15,054 bases of DNA from Sulfurimonas sp. (GCA_026987995.1 JALSMC010000174.1:1-15054); one strand, 5' to 3'; shown: positions 1 through 7,183, numbered from the stretch's first letter. The notes: a model not told the origin generated them from the letters alone. A program made the numbers and translations.

Positions 1-1
1 T

Positions 2-241
2 GAATGCTACTATGATGATGAGATAGATTTTTACCTTCCATCTAGTGACACTATTATTTTGTGTAAACCTTTTGCTGATGAGCGGCGTTTATTTAAAAAG
101 ATTGAGAGTATCGAAGCATTTCTATTTACTCACTCTATTAAAAAAATTATCGCTATTTCTATGAATAAAGAGAGTACACTTTCACACCCTCTATCAGATG
201 TAGAGATTGTACCTTTTGATATTTGGGCTTTAGGAGATTAA
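2..241 (+). CDS. 3' end of an unidentified protein-coding gene (partial)
   Basis: The frame is open from the first complete codon at base 2 to the TAA at 239-241, giving 79 residues of a C-terminus whose start lies outside the window. A TTG at 59 could serve as a start, but the frame is equally open before it, so a gene running in from the left is more likely. The visible part is acidic at its beginning (several Asp/Glu near YYDDEID) and has no transmembrane stretch, repeat or motif that I recognise. The stop codon is directly followed by the rnhB start codon with no spacer, so the two are probably co-transcribed and translationally coupled. I do not assign a function. Confidence 0.7.
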   Translation, partial: ECYYDDEIDFYLPSSDTIILCKPFADERRLFKKIESIEAFLFTHSIKKIIAISMNKESTLSHPLSDVEIVPFDIWALGD

Positions 242-799
242 ATGAAAACATTGTGTGGTATTGATGAAGCAGGACGAGGTCCTATTGCTGGTGATTTAGT
301 TGTAGCAGGGTGTATATTTAAGCCTGACACTCAAATTGTAGGGCTTAATGACTCTAAAAAAATAAGTGAAAAACGCAGGTATGAACTTTATGAAAAAATA
401 GTTCCAAACACTTTATATCATATTGTCGTTATATCGCCCCAAGATGTAGATGAGTTTGGTATTTCAAAGTGTATGACTCAAGCACTTTTAGAAATAAAAG
501 AACACCTAAACGCAGACTCCTACCTTTTTGATGGCAACACTACTTTTGGAGTTGAGAATTTAGAGACTATGGTTAAAGCTGATGGTAAAGTTGCAGAGGT
601 GAGTGCTGCCTCAATCCTTGCAAAAGTCACTCATGATAGAAATATCATTCGTGATTCAGAGATTTACCCAGAGTATGGATTTGAGAAGCATAAAGGTTAT
701 GGAACAAAATTTCATGTATCCATGATAAAAAAACATGGATACTGCACTATTCATAGAAGAAGTTTTAAGTTAAAAGCACTACAAGGAACTTTGTTTTAG
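242..799 (+). CDS. rnhB: Ribonuclease HII
   Basis: Cleaves the RNA strand of RNA-DNA hybrids, including single ribonucleotides misincorporated into DNA, in the cytoplasm. The protein has 185 residues, a normal length for bacterial RNase HII. The family signature GIDEAGRGP is at residues 6-14 and supplies D8 and E9. The LNDSKK motif is at 35-40. The third acidic residue is D97 in FDGN and the fourth is D114 in VKADGKV, followed by SAASILAKV at 121-129. The DEDD catalytic set is therefore complete. YGFEKHKGYGT (145-155) and HRRSF (171-175) are also typical. The ATG at 242 abuts the stop of the preceding gene and needs no alternative. The 3' end meets the convergent moeA gene across only 7 bases, with no obvious terminator hairpin between them. 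Confidence 0.97.
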   Translation: MKTLCGIDEAGRGPIAGDLVVAGCIFKPDTQIVGLNDSKKISEKRRYELYEKIVPNTLYHIVVISPQDVDEFGISKCMTQALLEIKEHLNADSYLFDGNTTFGVENLETMVKADGKVAEVSAASILAKVTHDRNIIRDSEIYPEYGFEKHKGYGTKFHVSMIKKHGYCTIHRRSFKLKALQGTLF

Positions 800-806
800 A
801 TAGATT

Positions 807-2018
807 TTATAAGTTATCCAACAAAATCACATTCACATAAGTTCCAGCTTCTAAAAACTTATCTTCTTCTCCAGCTATCATAAGTGCTGATTCGTTAAGC
901 ATATTTACTAAAATTGCTGAACTTCCTACTTTTTTGCCTTCGAAGTTTACAAAATACTCACCATCTTCAATGACAACATTACAAGCTGTAAACTCAGTAA
1001 AACGACTGCGTTTTGTAAAATCACTTGACAATTTAGCTGCGACTGTTGTGTAAGTTTTTTCTTTTCCTAACATCTTAGATATCAATGGCAATACATAAAG
1101 TATAGCAGTAACAGTTGACGAGTATGCAAAACCAGGCAGTGCTAAAACAAACTTTTCTTCGCGTTTTGCCACCATGATGTGTCTACCTGGCTTAATTCCT
1201 ACACCTTTATAGATAACTTCGGCACCCAAACGCGGTACTATGTCTTTTACAAAGTCATAATCTCCAACACTTACACCACCTGTACTTACAAGTATGTCAG
1301 CAGACTCTAGTGCAGTTTGAAATGTTTGCATTATTTCATCTCTATCATCAGGAGCTGTTCCAAGTTGTATGACTTCAGCCCCAGCTTGCTCAAAAAGAGC
1401 GGCTAAAGTGTAGTTGTTAGAACTTCTAATCTGAGCAGGATTATCAGAGTTTTCACCCAAATCAAGTATCTCACTTCCTGTTGCAATGACTGCTACACGA
1501 GGACGAATCGCTACTTTGACCATCACTTGATTAAGTCCTGCCATTACACCTATCTCAGCAAAAGTAATTTTTGTGCCTTTTTTAATGAGAATATCATCTG
1601 CTCTATAGCCTTCCCCAATTGGACGTACTGCGTTTGCTAAAGGTACAGTTTCGTTTATAGTGATTTTACCCTCTTCATAAGTGACATTTTCTATCTGGAT
1701 AAGAGTATCGGAACCATGAGGCATCATAGAACCTGTAAAAGTTTTAATGCACTCTCCACTCTTTAATGTTCTTGTTTCATCGTGACCTGCGGGGTTGTCA
1801 CCCAAAACACTCAAAACACCCAAGTCTAAATCTTCATGTTTGAGAGCATACCCATCCATAGAAGCAGTAGGAAACTGAGGGTCATTAAACTCTGCAACTA
1901 TATCTACTGCCAAGATGCGACCAAGAGCACAACTGAGCGGTACTCTTTCATATCTACTAGAATTTACAGCTAGTAAATCCAACATATTTTGACTTGTTTC
2001 ATACGATAGTAATTCCAC
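807..2018 (-). CDS. moeA: Molybdopterin molybdenumtransferase MoeA, divergent paralogue
   Basis: MoeA family enzymes insert molybdate (or tungstate) into adenylylated molybdopterin, the last common step of molybdenum cofactor synthesis. The protein has 403 residues. SMDGYAL at 53-59 carries the conserved Asp (D56 region), FTGSMMP (94-100) matches the MTGA..P motif, ATGSE (179-183) gives the conserved Glu, and STGGVSVGDYD (245-255) is the MPT-binding loop. IKPGRH (275-280) follows. The usual LPGNP motif is changed to LPGFAYSS from residue 294, so the Asn-Pro pair is missing; the second MoeA in this window keeps it. The start is a GTG with an AGGA ribosome-binding site 8 bases upstream. It is the last gene of moaD-moaE-moeA, 12 bases after moaE. 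It could act on a different metal or have lost part of the reaction; that is inference. Confidence 0.93.
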   Translation of the reverse strand: MELLSYETSQNMLDLLAVNSSRYERVPLSCALGRILAVDIVAEFNDPQFPTASMDGYALKHEDLDLGVLSVLGDNPAGHDETRTLKSGECIKTFTGSMMPHGSDTLIQIENVTYEEGKITINETVPLANAVRPIGEGYRADDILIKKGTKITFAEIGVMAGLNQVMVKVAIRPRVAVIATGSEILDLGENSDNPAQIRSSNNYTLAALFEQAGAEVIQLGTAPDDRDEIMQTFQTALESADILVSTGGVSVGDYDFVKDIVPRLGAEVIYKGVGIKPGRHIMVAKREEKFVLALPGFAYSSTVTAILYVLPLISKMLGKEKTYTTVAAKLSSDFTKRSRFTEFTACNVVIEDGEYFVNFEGKKVGSSAILVNMLNESALMIAGEEDKFLEAGTYVNVILLDNL

Positions 2019-2030
2019 TATAAAATTCCT

Positions 2031-2468
2031 CTAAGCTAATAATCCACTGCCACTAATTGCAGTAGAACGATCTTTTGCATAAATGCGCTGTCCATCTCGT
2101 AGGTCATACTTCCAGATGGGAGCACTCGCTTTAAAATCTTCAACAAACTCGTTTATAAACTCTAATGCCACTCTGCGTTTAGGTGAAAAAACGGCTGCTA
2201 TGTATGAAGACTCATGAAGCATCACATCACCCTTAGAGTGTGCCATTTTTATCTTTGCACCTTTTGCTTTTGCTTTTTCTTGCCATGAAGAGAACCAAGA
2301 CTCTAAAATAGGCTCGTACACATCAAAGCTCAAACCATCTATCTCATCTTCACTTCTAACAGTTCCCACAAAAGGAATGTAAGCACCATAGTTACTCTTG
2401 TGTTCTTCTTCATACCACTCTTTTAGTATAGTAGGTACATCTAGGGGACCTGTATATAAACTCAGCAC
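2031..2468 (-). CDS. moaE: Molybdopterin synthase catalytic subunit MoaE
   Basis: Large subunit of molybdopterin synthase. It binds precursor Z (cyclic pyranopterin monophosphate) and receives two sulfurs from thiocarboxylated MoaD to make the dithiolene. At 145 residues it is a usual length. Seen in the sequence are FVGTVRSED (33-41) with the conserved Arg, SPKRRVALEF (95-104) where many homologues have S-x-H-R, and APIWKYDL (116-123) with K120 matching the catalytic lysine region. The start is a GTG only 3 bases after the moaD stop. It has no separate purine-rich site other than the GGTGG formed by moaD's last two glycine codons, so translation is probably coupled to moaD. Confidence 0.95.
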   Translation of the reverse strand: MLSLYTGPLDVPTILKEWYEEEHKSNYGAYIPFVGTVRSEDEIDGLSFDVYEPILESWFSSWQEKAKAKGAKIKMAHSKGDVMLHESSYIAAVFSPKRRVALEFINEFVEDFKASAPIWKYDLRDGQRIYAKDRSTAISGSGLLA

Positions 2469-2471
2469 TTC

Positions 2472-2693
2472 TTAACCACCACACACAGGAGGTAAAAGAG
2501 AGATCTTATCTCCATCTTTTAGAGGTGCTTCGAGTGAAGTTACAAGAGTGTCATTTAGTGCAACTGCACAAGACTCTAGCCAGTCACTCACCTCTGCATC
2601 CCCTTGGAGTATCTTTGCTAATTCGTTTAAGTTGCTTATATCTAACTCTAATGCTTCTTTTTGTATAGGCCCTAAAAATTCAACTCTTACCAT
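2472..2693 (-). CDS. moaD: Molybdopterin synthase sulfur carrier subunit MoaD
   Basis: Small ubiquitin-like sulfur carrier of molybdopterin synthase. Its C-terminal glycine is adenylylated by MoeB and converted to a thiocarboxylate before sulfur is passed to precursor Z on MoaE. The protein has 73 residues and ends PPVCGG, with the required Gly-Gly tail (G72-G73). ALND (45-48) and the KDGDKISLLPP run (59-69) are typical of the beta-grasp fold. The Cys before Gly-Gly (C71) is noted but not necessarily unusual. The ATG at 2693 has AGGA about 7 bases upstream. It is the first gene of the minus-strand moaD-moaE-moeA operon, and the -10 box at 2725-2730 would drive it. No moeB is present in the window. 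Confidence 0.95.
   Translation of the reverse strand: MVRVEFLGPIQKEALELDISNLNELAKILQGDAEVSDWLESCAVALNDTLVTSLEAPLKDGDKISLLPPVCGG
2476..2480 (-). promoter_or_regulatory. Putative ribosome-binding site for moaE inside the moaD Gly-Gly codons
   Basis: On the minus strand the two C-terminal glycine codons of moaD read GGTGGT. The GGTGG part resembles the GGAGG core with one mismatch and sits exactly 7 bases before the moaE GTG. No better site is visible. The same arrangement recurs at the moaA/queE junction. Confidence 0.4.
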
Positions 2694-2724
2694 AATATTT
2701 TCCTGATAGATTTATAATTGATTT

Positions 2725-2730
2725 ATTATA
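2725..2730 (-). promoter_or_regulatory. -10 box of the moaD-moaE-moeA operon promoter
   Basis: The minus strand reads TATAAT, a perfect sigma-70 -10 match, about 32 bases before the moaD ATG. There is no recognisable -35 hexamer, as is common in Campylobacterota, where AT-rich upstream sequence often substitutes. A 10-base tandem repeat lies directly upstream of it. Confidence 0.55.
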
Positions 2731-2750
2731 TCTAAGAATTACTAAGAATT
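2731..2750. repeat. Tandem 10-base direct repeat between the divergent moa/moeA promoters
   Basis: Two copies of CTAAGAATT begin at 2732 and 2742, a spacing of exactly one helical turn. They lie just upstream of the moaD -10 box (in its spacer/-35 zone) and about 30-50 bases upstream of the moeA2 -10 box. This placement suits a regulator controlling both directions, but I recognise no known operator. Confidence 0.45.
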
Positions 2751-2779
2751 TAATGAGAACAGTTTTAAGAAAAAAATAA

Positions 2780-2785
2780 TATAAT
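2780..2785 (+). promoter_or_regulatory. -10 box of the second moeA promoter
   Basis: TATAAT lies 29 bases before the moeA2 ATG at 2815. The ribosome-binding site AAGGA is at 2802-2806, 8 bases before the ATG. No clear -35 box is visible. The region upstream is AT-rich. Confidence 0.6.
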
Positions 2786-2814
2786 AACCTTATAAAAGAC
2801 TAAGGATACACACT

Positions 2815-4032
2815 ATGGCTATTTCTGTTGAGAAAGCACTTGAACTCATCTACACAAATGTTAAAAAAACTTCCCTACAAATCTTACCAATAGAAGAGTG
2901 CTTAGGTCGTGTTCTTGCACAAAATATCGTAGCAACACATAACCTCCCCCCTTTTGATAACTCTGCAATGGACGGTTATGCTGTTAAAGTTGAAGACTCT
3001 GGTAAAAGTGTGAAAGTGTGTGAAACTATTTTTGCAGGAGATGACTTCAGTGGAACTCTAAACACAGGAAATGCCATAAAAATAATGACTGGTGCTAAAA
3101 TCCCTCTAGGAACACAGTGCATAGTCCCCATAGAAGAGACTCAAACATCTGATGAGGGTATCCTGCTCCCTGATAATTTAACTATAAGCAGACATATCCG
3201 TTTAGCAGGAGAGGACATCAAAAAAGAGATGCCTCTTTTACACATTGGTGACACTATAAATGCTCATCAGATAACACTGTTAGCTTCTCAAGGCATTAGC
3301 CACATAAAAGTACATAAAGCCCCTCGTGTAGCACTTTTTGCTTCGGGAAATGAGCTGAAGATGCACTTTGAGCAAGTCACTTCATACCAACTTTACAATA
3401 CTAACACACCCACACTACTCTCCCGTGCCAAAGAGCTAGGCTGTGAAGTCGAGTTCATAGGAACGGCACAGGACACTTTAGAAGATATAAAAACACATAT
3501 AAAAAGTGCCTTAGAGTGTGACCTAGTTATAACAAGTGGTGGTGTAAGTGTCGGTGATGCAGATTTTACTAAAGAAGCATTTGGTGCATTTGGATATAAG
3601 ATACTCTTTGATAAGATAGACATCAAACCGGGTAAACCCACAACCTTTGGAAAAATTGGCGAAACACTTATATTAAATCTACCTGGTAATCCTCTAGCAG
3701 CTGCACTTAACTTTGAGCTTTTTGGTACTAGTATCATTCATGCTCTTAGTGGGGCTAAATCGAAATTTACAAACACTATAAATGCTAAGATGAAAGTAGA
3801 TTATGCCCTACGAGGAGGACGTCGTTCTTTAATCCCAGGGGTTTTTGATGGAGAATTTTTCACACCTTGTGAGAATTTTTCACCTGGTATGGTATCTCCG
3901 CTTGGGTTTGCAAATAGTTTTATCATGATAGATGAAAGTTGTAAAGGATTGGGAGCTGATGCAGCGGTAAAAGTAATAAGCACTAAGTTTAGTTTTACCT
4001 CTGCTACATATAAGAGTCTAGTCTCTCTTTAA
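2815..4032 (+). CDS. moeA: Molybdopterin molybdenumtransferase MoeA, canonical paralogue
   Basis: Second MoeA, 405 residues, transcribed away from moaD-moaE-moeA. All motifs expected of an active MoeA are visible: SAMDGYAV (50-57) with D53, MTGAKIP (91-97), the GED triplet at 132-134, SGNE (177-180), SGGVSVGDADFTK (241-253), IKPGKP (270-275) and LPGNPLAAAL (289-298). The domain IV region follows to the end, with RGGRRSLIPG at 333-342. An AAGGA site 8 bases upstream fixes the ATG start. Its last 15 bases overlap the convergent glycosyltransferase gene. Because it keeps PGNP while the paralogue at 807-2018 does not, this copy is the better candidate for the standard molybdate insertion step. 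Organisms in this group often carry two MoeA proteins, and specialisation for Mo versus W has been suggested for such pairs. Confidence 0.96.
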   Translation: MAISVEKALELIYTNVKKTSLQILPIEECLGRVLAQNIVATHNLPPFDNSAMDGYAVKVEDSGKSVKVCETIFAGDDFSGTLNTGNAIKIMTGAKIPLGTQCIVPIEETQTSDEGILLPDNLTISRHIRLAGEDIKKEMPLLHIGDTINAHQITLLASQGISHIKVHKAPRVALFASGNELKMHFEQVTSYQLYNTNTPTLLSRAKELGCEVEFIGTAQDTLEDIKTHIKSALECDLVITSGGVSVGDADFTKEAFGAFGYKILFDKIDIKPGKPTTFGKIGETLILNLPGNPLAAALNFELFGTSIIHALSGAKSKFTNTINAKMKVDYALRGGRRSLIPGVFDGEFFTPCENFSPGMVSPLGFANSFIMIDESCKGLGADAAVKVISTKFSFTSATYKSLVSL

Positions 4033-5739
4033 TCTTAAAATATAGTAGTTTCTCTGAATCTCGCTTATATCTTTAGACTTAAAGTAAGTTACAAACTTAC
4101 TCTCCCCATTTGGAGCTTTTCCATGGGTGAGCCAGCGTTTCCATAGGTAAATGTCAAAATCTTTTTTACTTAGACCATTTGGTAGATTTTGCTCAAACTC
4201 TTTAAGTCGTCCATCTCCCTCAACTATGATAGAACCACCATCATATATAAATGCAGCCAACTCTTCTTTAGTAAAAATTCCTACTACATCCACACCAGCC
4301 CAGAAGTTAAGTGCTCCATACTGGTTCCAGTAGTTTTTGTAAAGGTTATAGTCTCCTAAAGGTTTTGTGATGTTGTTCTGTTTCACATACTCTTTGAGAC
4401 CTATCATCTCGCCTTTACCAAAGCTTTGTAACATTAGGCTCAGAGTTAAAAGAAGAGGTATAAACGCAAGACTTAACATGAGAGGGGATTCTTGTAAAAC
4501 TTTCTTACTCTCTCGATGTACAAACCATAAAGTAAAGAATAATGTAAACAGAGCTAAAGGAAAGAGCAATGGTGACCACCACTCAGGCATTGGCGATAAA
4601 CGCAGGTATAAAGCTATAACAAGTAACGGCACAAGAGAGAGTACATAAGAGCTCAAACGCATCAAAAAGATATAAGTTTTTTCATACTCTCTTAGGTAAG
4701 CACGAAAAAATATATATGCCATAAGCATCGTTGCACTCACAATAGGAAGTGCGTAAATATCACCACGGTAGGGATGAAAAGTAAAGAAAAGAAGTGTTGG
4801 GGCTGAGAGTGCAATGCCTAGCTTAATAAGCCTTCTCTCTTCATCGTTTAAAACATCTCTCTTTTTAAAAAGTGTTTTATAAAGTGCAAGTAGATATGAA
4901 AACATAGCCACAAACATAAAAGGAGCTAAAAAATAGGTGAAAATCGGGAAAAAGGCTGTAGTCCATGGCACACCATTTGCACCCTTACTTAGAGATTCAC
5001 GAAGTATATAAGTATTGTAAAATGCTTCACCATCATAGATAAGTATAGGTAGATAACCTGCAACACTTACGGCTATACCAAATGCAATCGCTGTATAATT
5101 TTTAAAATCACATGCTCTATGTTTTATCTGTGAAGTAAGTACCCAGTAAAGTAAAACACTCAAACCTAAAAAGAAACTATATGCAGGTGACTTTAACCAT
5201 CCTGCTAAACCTATAACAGACCATAAAAGTAGTAAGTTAAGTAAACGAGTATCTCTGTCTGCTCTGTCTAAAAGGTAGAGGGTGACACCATATAAGGTGA
5301 CGAGTTCAGCTTCCATCTGTGATGCAAAAGAATGAGAGTAAACGCCAACACTCAGCACTACACTAAGGGAGTAAAAAAATGCCCACCCTATATCATCAAG
5401 AGAAGTCTTTAAAAATCTAAAAAGTAAAATAGCAAGTAGTATAAGCCCAAAAAAGTTCATATATACAAGAGCAAACATACTGTGAGTACCAAATAAAATA
5501 AAGCCCAAACGCAAGAAGATAAAGTGAAGAGGACCTTTATAGTAATCAGGCTCATTAAAAAGTGTCTGCATAAACCAGTGCCCATCACGGTGCATCTCTA
5601 AAGCTTGTGCGATGTAGGTCTTTTGATCACCCGTAGTTGGGAGATACATATCTAGCATAAAGTAAAGATATGAAAGAGTTACGAAAAAGGCGAGTGAAGT
5701 TTGTGGATATTTAAGGAGTAAGTTTCTTAGCTGATTCAT
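4018..5739 (-). CDS. ArnT-like (GT-C fold) integral membrane glycosyltransferase
   Basis: Polytopic inner-membrane protein of 573 residues with about a dozen hydrophobic segments and a more polar C-terminal tail (roughly 435-573). After the first membrane helix comes TTGDQKTYIAQALEM (35-49), with an acidic residue (D38) where ArnT and other dolichyl-phosphate-mannosyltransferase-like enzymes have their catalytic Asp. YYKGPLHF (66-73) matches the F-x-K-P-P loop. HPYRGDIYALPI, in the middle of the protein, resembles the Arg-x-x-Tyr-x-x-Pro segment of ArnT. Such enzymes move a sugar from a polyprenyl phosphate donor to lipid A, a glycan or a protein on the periplasmic side; donor and acceptor cannot be told from sequence. 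It follows queD by 5 bases with a weak ribosome-binding site and is the last gene of the moaA operon. No other envelope-glycan genes are nearby. Confidence 0.8.
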   Translation of the reverse strand: MNQLRNLLLKYPQTSLAFFVTLSYLYFMLDMYLPTTGDQKTYIAQALEMHRDGHWFMQTLFNEPDYYKGPLHFIFLRLGFILFGTHSMFALVYMNFFGLILLAILLFRFLKTSLDDIGWAFFYSLSVVLSVGVYSHSFASQMEAELVTLYGVTLYLLDRADRDTRLLNLLLLWSVIGLAGWLKSPAYSFFLGLSVLLYWVLTSQIKHRACDFKNYTAIAFGIAVSVAGYLPILIYDGEAFYNTYILRESLSKGANGVPWTTAFFPIFTYFLAPFMFVAMFSYLLALYKTLFKKRDVLNDEERRLIKLGIALSAPTLLFFTFHPYRGDIYALPIVSATMLMAYIFFRAYLREYEKTYIFLMRLSSYVLSLVPLLVIALYLRLSPMPEWWSPLLFPLALFTLFFTLWFVHRESKKVLQESPLMLSLAFIPLLLTLSLMLQSFGKGEMIGLKEYVKQNNITKPLGDYNLYKNYWNQYGALNFWAGVDVVGIFTKEELAAFIYDGGSIIVEGDGRLKEFEQNLPNGLSKKDFDIYLWKRWLTHGKAPNGESKFVTYFKSKDISEIQRNYYILRLKRD

Positions 5740-5744
5740 CTACT

Positions 5745-6326
5745 TTAAACACTTTTTGGGTTTATAAATATCTCATCCGCTATCATCTTCTCTAAAAGTT
5801 TTGGGTCATTAAAATTATTTAAAACTTCATCAGAGAACTTTATCTCGCTCAAATGCAGAAGCCCCATAGCTCTTGAGTGTGCATCTTCACTAAAACATTG
5901 TGCATACCCTGTTGCAGTTTCATGAACTATAACTGAGTTTAGTTTCACTTCTTTTTCACCATTTTGTGTTGCAGTAAGTTTAAGTAGTCTATCTATTAAT
6001 ACAAATATAACACGAGAGAACTGTTCGGCAGAGGGCGAAACAGGAAGCTCTACCCATCTATCTGAATGTTTTTTCATATCATCTACATACGAAGCATCAT
6101 CTTCACTCCAAAGTGTGATAGCATGGTCAAAAGACTCAACTAAATCTTTCATATTTTGCTTCATAAGTCCAAAGTCATAAACCATCTGTCCATGATCTAA
6201 AAAGTTTGACTCAAAAAGAAGTTCCACTATGTAAGAGTGACCATGAACAGAACTACGACACTTCACACTTGAACAACCTCTTACTATATGAGCATTTTCG
6301 AACTTAAATTGTTTTCTTATTATCAC
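5745..6326 (-). CDS. queD: 6-carboxy-5,6,7,8-tetrahydropterin synthase (QueD/PTPS family)
   Basis: Converts dihydroneopterin triphosphate to 6-carboxytetrahydropterin, the substrate of QueE, in the queuosine pathway. Zinc ligands are H13 (FENAH), H28 and H30 (VHGHSY). C23, five residues before H28, aligns with the catalytic Cys of E. coli QueD. FDHAITL (66-72) supplies the Asp-His pair and VHETATG (134-140) the pterin-anchoring Glu. The protein is 193 residues, against about 120 for E. coli QueD. The extra length is partly internal (75-100) and partly a C-terminal extension from about 157. The GTG start has AAGGA 8 bases upstream. The adjacent queE supports QueD over a biopterin-type PTPS. 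A long inverted repeat lies between queE and this gene. Confidence 0.9.
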   Translation of the reverse strand: MIIRKQFKFENAHIVRGCSSVKCRSSVHGHSYIVELLFESNFLDHGQMVYDFGLMKQNMKDLVESFDHAITLWSEDDASYVDDMKKHSDRWVELPVSPSAEQFSRVIFVLIDRLLKLTATQNGEKEVKLNSVIVHETATGYAQCFSEDAHSRAMGLLHLSEIKFSDEVLNNFNDPKLLEKMIADEIFINPKSV

Positions 6327-6346
6327 TCTGTATTCCTTCTGATGAC

Positions 6347-6419
6347 TTGTAAATCGACTCTGTTTTGGAGGCTCAGAGCAAAGCGAGGATTTGTCCTCTA
6401 AAATAGAATCGACTTACAA
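6347..6419. repeat. 25-base imperfect inverted repeat between queE and queD
   Basis: The left arm is 6347-6371 and the right arm 6395-6419. They pair at 21 of 25 positions around a 23-base loop. The mismatches are A/C or G/T, so some become wobble pairs in RNA of either strand. Inside are smaller hairpins: GCTC/GAGC at 6371-6379 and GAGGA/TCCTC around 6385-6399. The element starts 2 bases after the queE stop codon and ends about 20 bases before the queD start, filling the intergenic space almost exactly. It looks like a mobile palindromic repeat (REP or MITE type) or an RNA processing or attenuation hairpin within the operon. Confidence 0.7.
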
Positions 6420-6421
6420 TT

Positions 6422-7180
6422 CTATACTCCTTTATTTACATCCCAAATTCTTATATGAAGTCTATCTGAGAAATTATACCCTTTTGCTTTACAAAACTCT
6501 ATAAGTGGCTCTGTGTTTTTCTCAACTTCTTCACGACTACCACCAACTGGCATACAGTAGACCTTTGTTTTTGGCGAATGGAGTAAGATTTCGTTTAGCT
6601 CTTCTTCAAGCCCTAAAGTAATCGACTCAGCATCTATACTGAACTTAAAAAAAGCATCTTTGGCATTTGATGCAATGTTATAAATCACATCACCACGAAG
6701 TCGTTTTGAAAGAGGTTCATTTGAGTTACTTAGTTTTACAGAGAGTGCAAAAAAGCACTCCTTGTAAACACTATGTTTAACAAAGTCTACATCCAAAGAA
6801 CCATTTGTCTCAAATGTGATACGATGCCCTTTGGCGATAAGGACCTCTAAAAAATCTATAAAAATCAAATCATTTGCATAGATGAGAGGTTCGCCACCCG
6901 TTAACACTATATCAACAGCATGAGGAAGTTCATAAAGCTCTAAAATGCTTAACAGTTCTTCGCTTTTTGTTACTGGAATCCAAGTATGAGAAAAATGCTC
7001 TTTATTTACTGCATACACAGTATCACAGCCAAGAACTTGTGTTCCATCGTCTGCTTTTTCACTGCAACCAAAGCCTTCGCATTTCATATTGCATCCACCA
7101 AAACGGAAAAAAAGACTAGGTGTACCTACATACTTTCCTTCACCTTGGATAGAGTAAAAATGCTCAACAAGATATATCAC
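6422..7180 (-). CDS. queE: 7-carboxy-7-deazaguanine synthase (radical SAM QueE)
   Basis: Radical SAM enzyme that contracts 6-carboxytetrahydropterin to 7-carboxy-7-deazaguanine, the step after QueD. The protein has 252 residues. SIQGEGKYVGTPSLFFRFGGC (10-30) is the QueE N-terminus, where QGEG and the RxxGC segment are diagnostic. The cysteines are C30, C34, C39 and C52. C52-D53-T54 matches the CDT end of the usual CX3CX2C motif, so about 15 residues are inserted between the second and third ligands; C39 is an extra Cys inside the insert. LTGGEPLI (93-100) is the SAM-binding GGEP motif and FETNGS the following strand. The start is a GTG, 3 bases after the moaA stop. Its only plausible ribosome-binding site is GGTGG in moaA's Gly-Gly codons. 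Confidence 0.93.
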   Translation of the reverse strand: MIYLVEHFYSIQGEGKYVGTPSLFFRFGGCNMKCEGFGCSEKADDGTQVLGCDTVYAVNKEHFSHTWIPVTKSEELLSILELYELPHAVDIVLTGGEPLIYANDLIFIDFLEVLIAKGHRITFETNGSLDVDFVKHSVYKECFFALSVKLSNSNEPLSKRLRGDVIYNIASNAKDAFFKFSIDAESITLGLEEELNEILLHSPKTKVYCMPVGGSREEVEKNTEPLIEFCKAKGYNFSDRLHIRIWDVNKGV

Positions 7181-7183
7181 TTC

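Noticed and set aside
59..241. Short independent gene starting at a TTG
   Set aside because: The same frame is open to the window edge, so this is better read as the 3' end of a longer gene.
800..806. Bidirectional terminator between rnhB and moeA
   Set aside because: Only 7 bases separate the genes and no stem with a T-run is visible.
3393..3983. Minus-strand open frames inside the second moeA
   Set aside because: They lie antisense to a gene with clear MoeA motifs, have no ribosome-binding site and resemble no family.
4151..4648. Plus-strand open frames inside the glycosyltransferase gene
   Set aside because: They are antisense shadows with no recognisable features.
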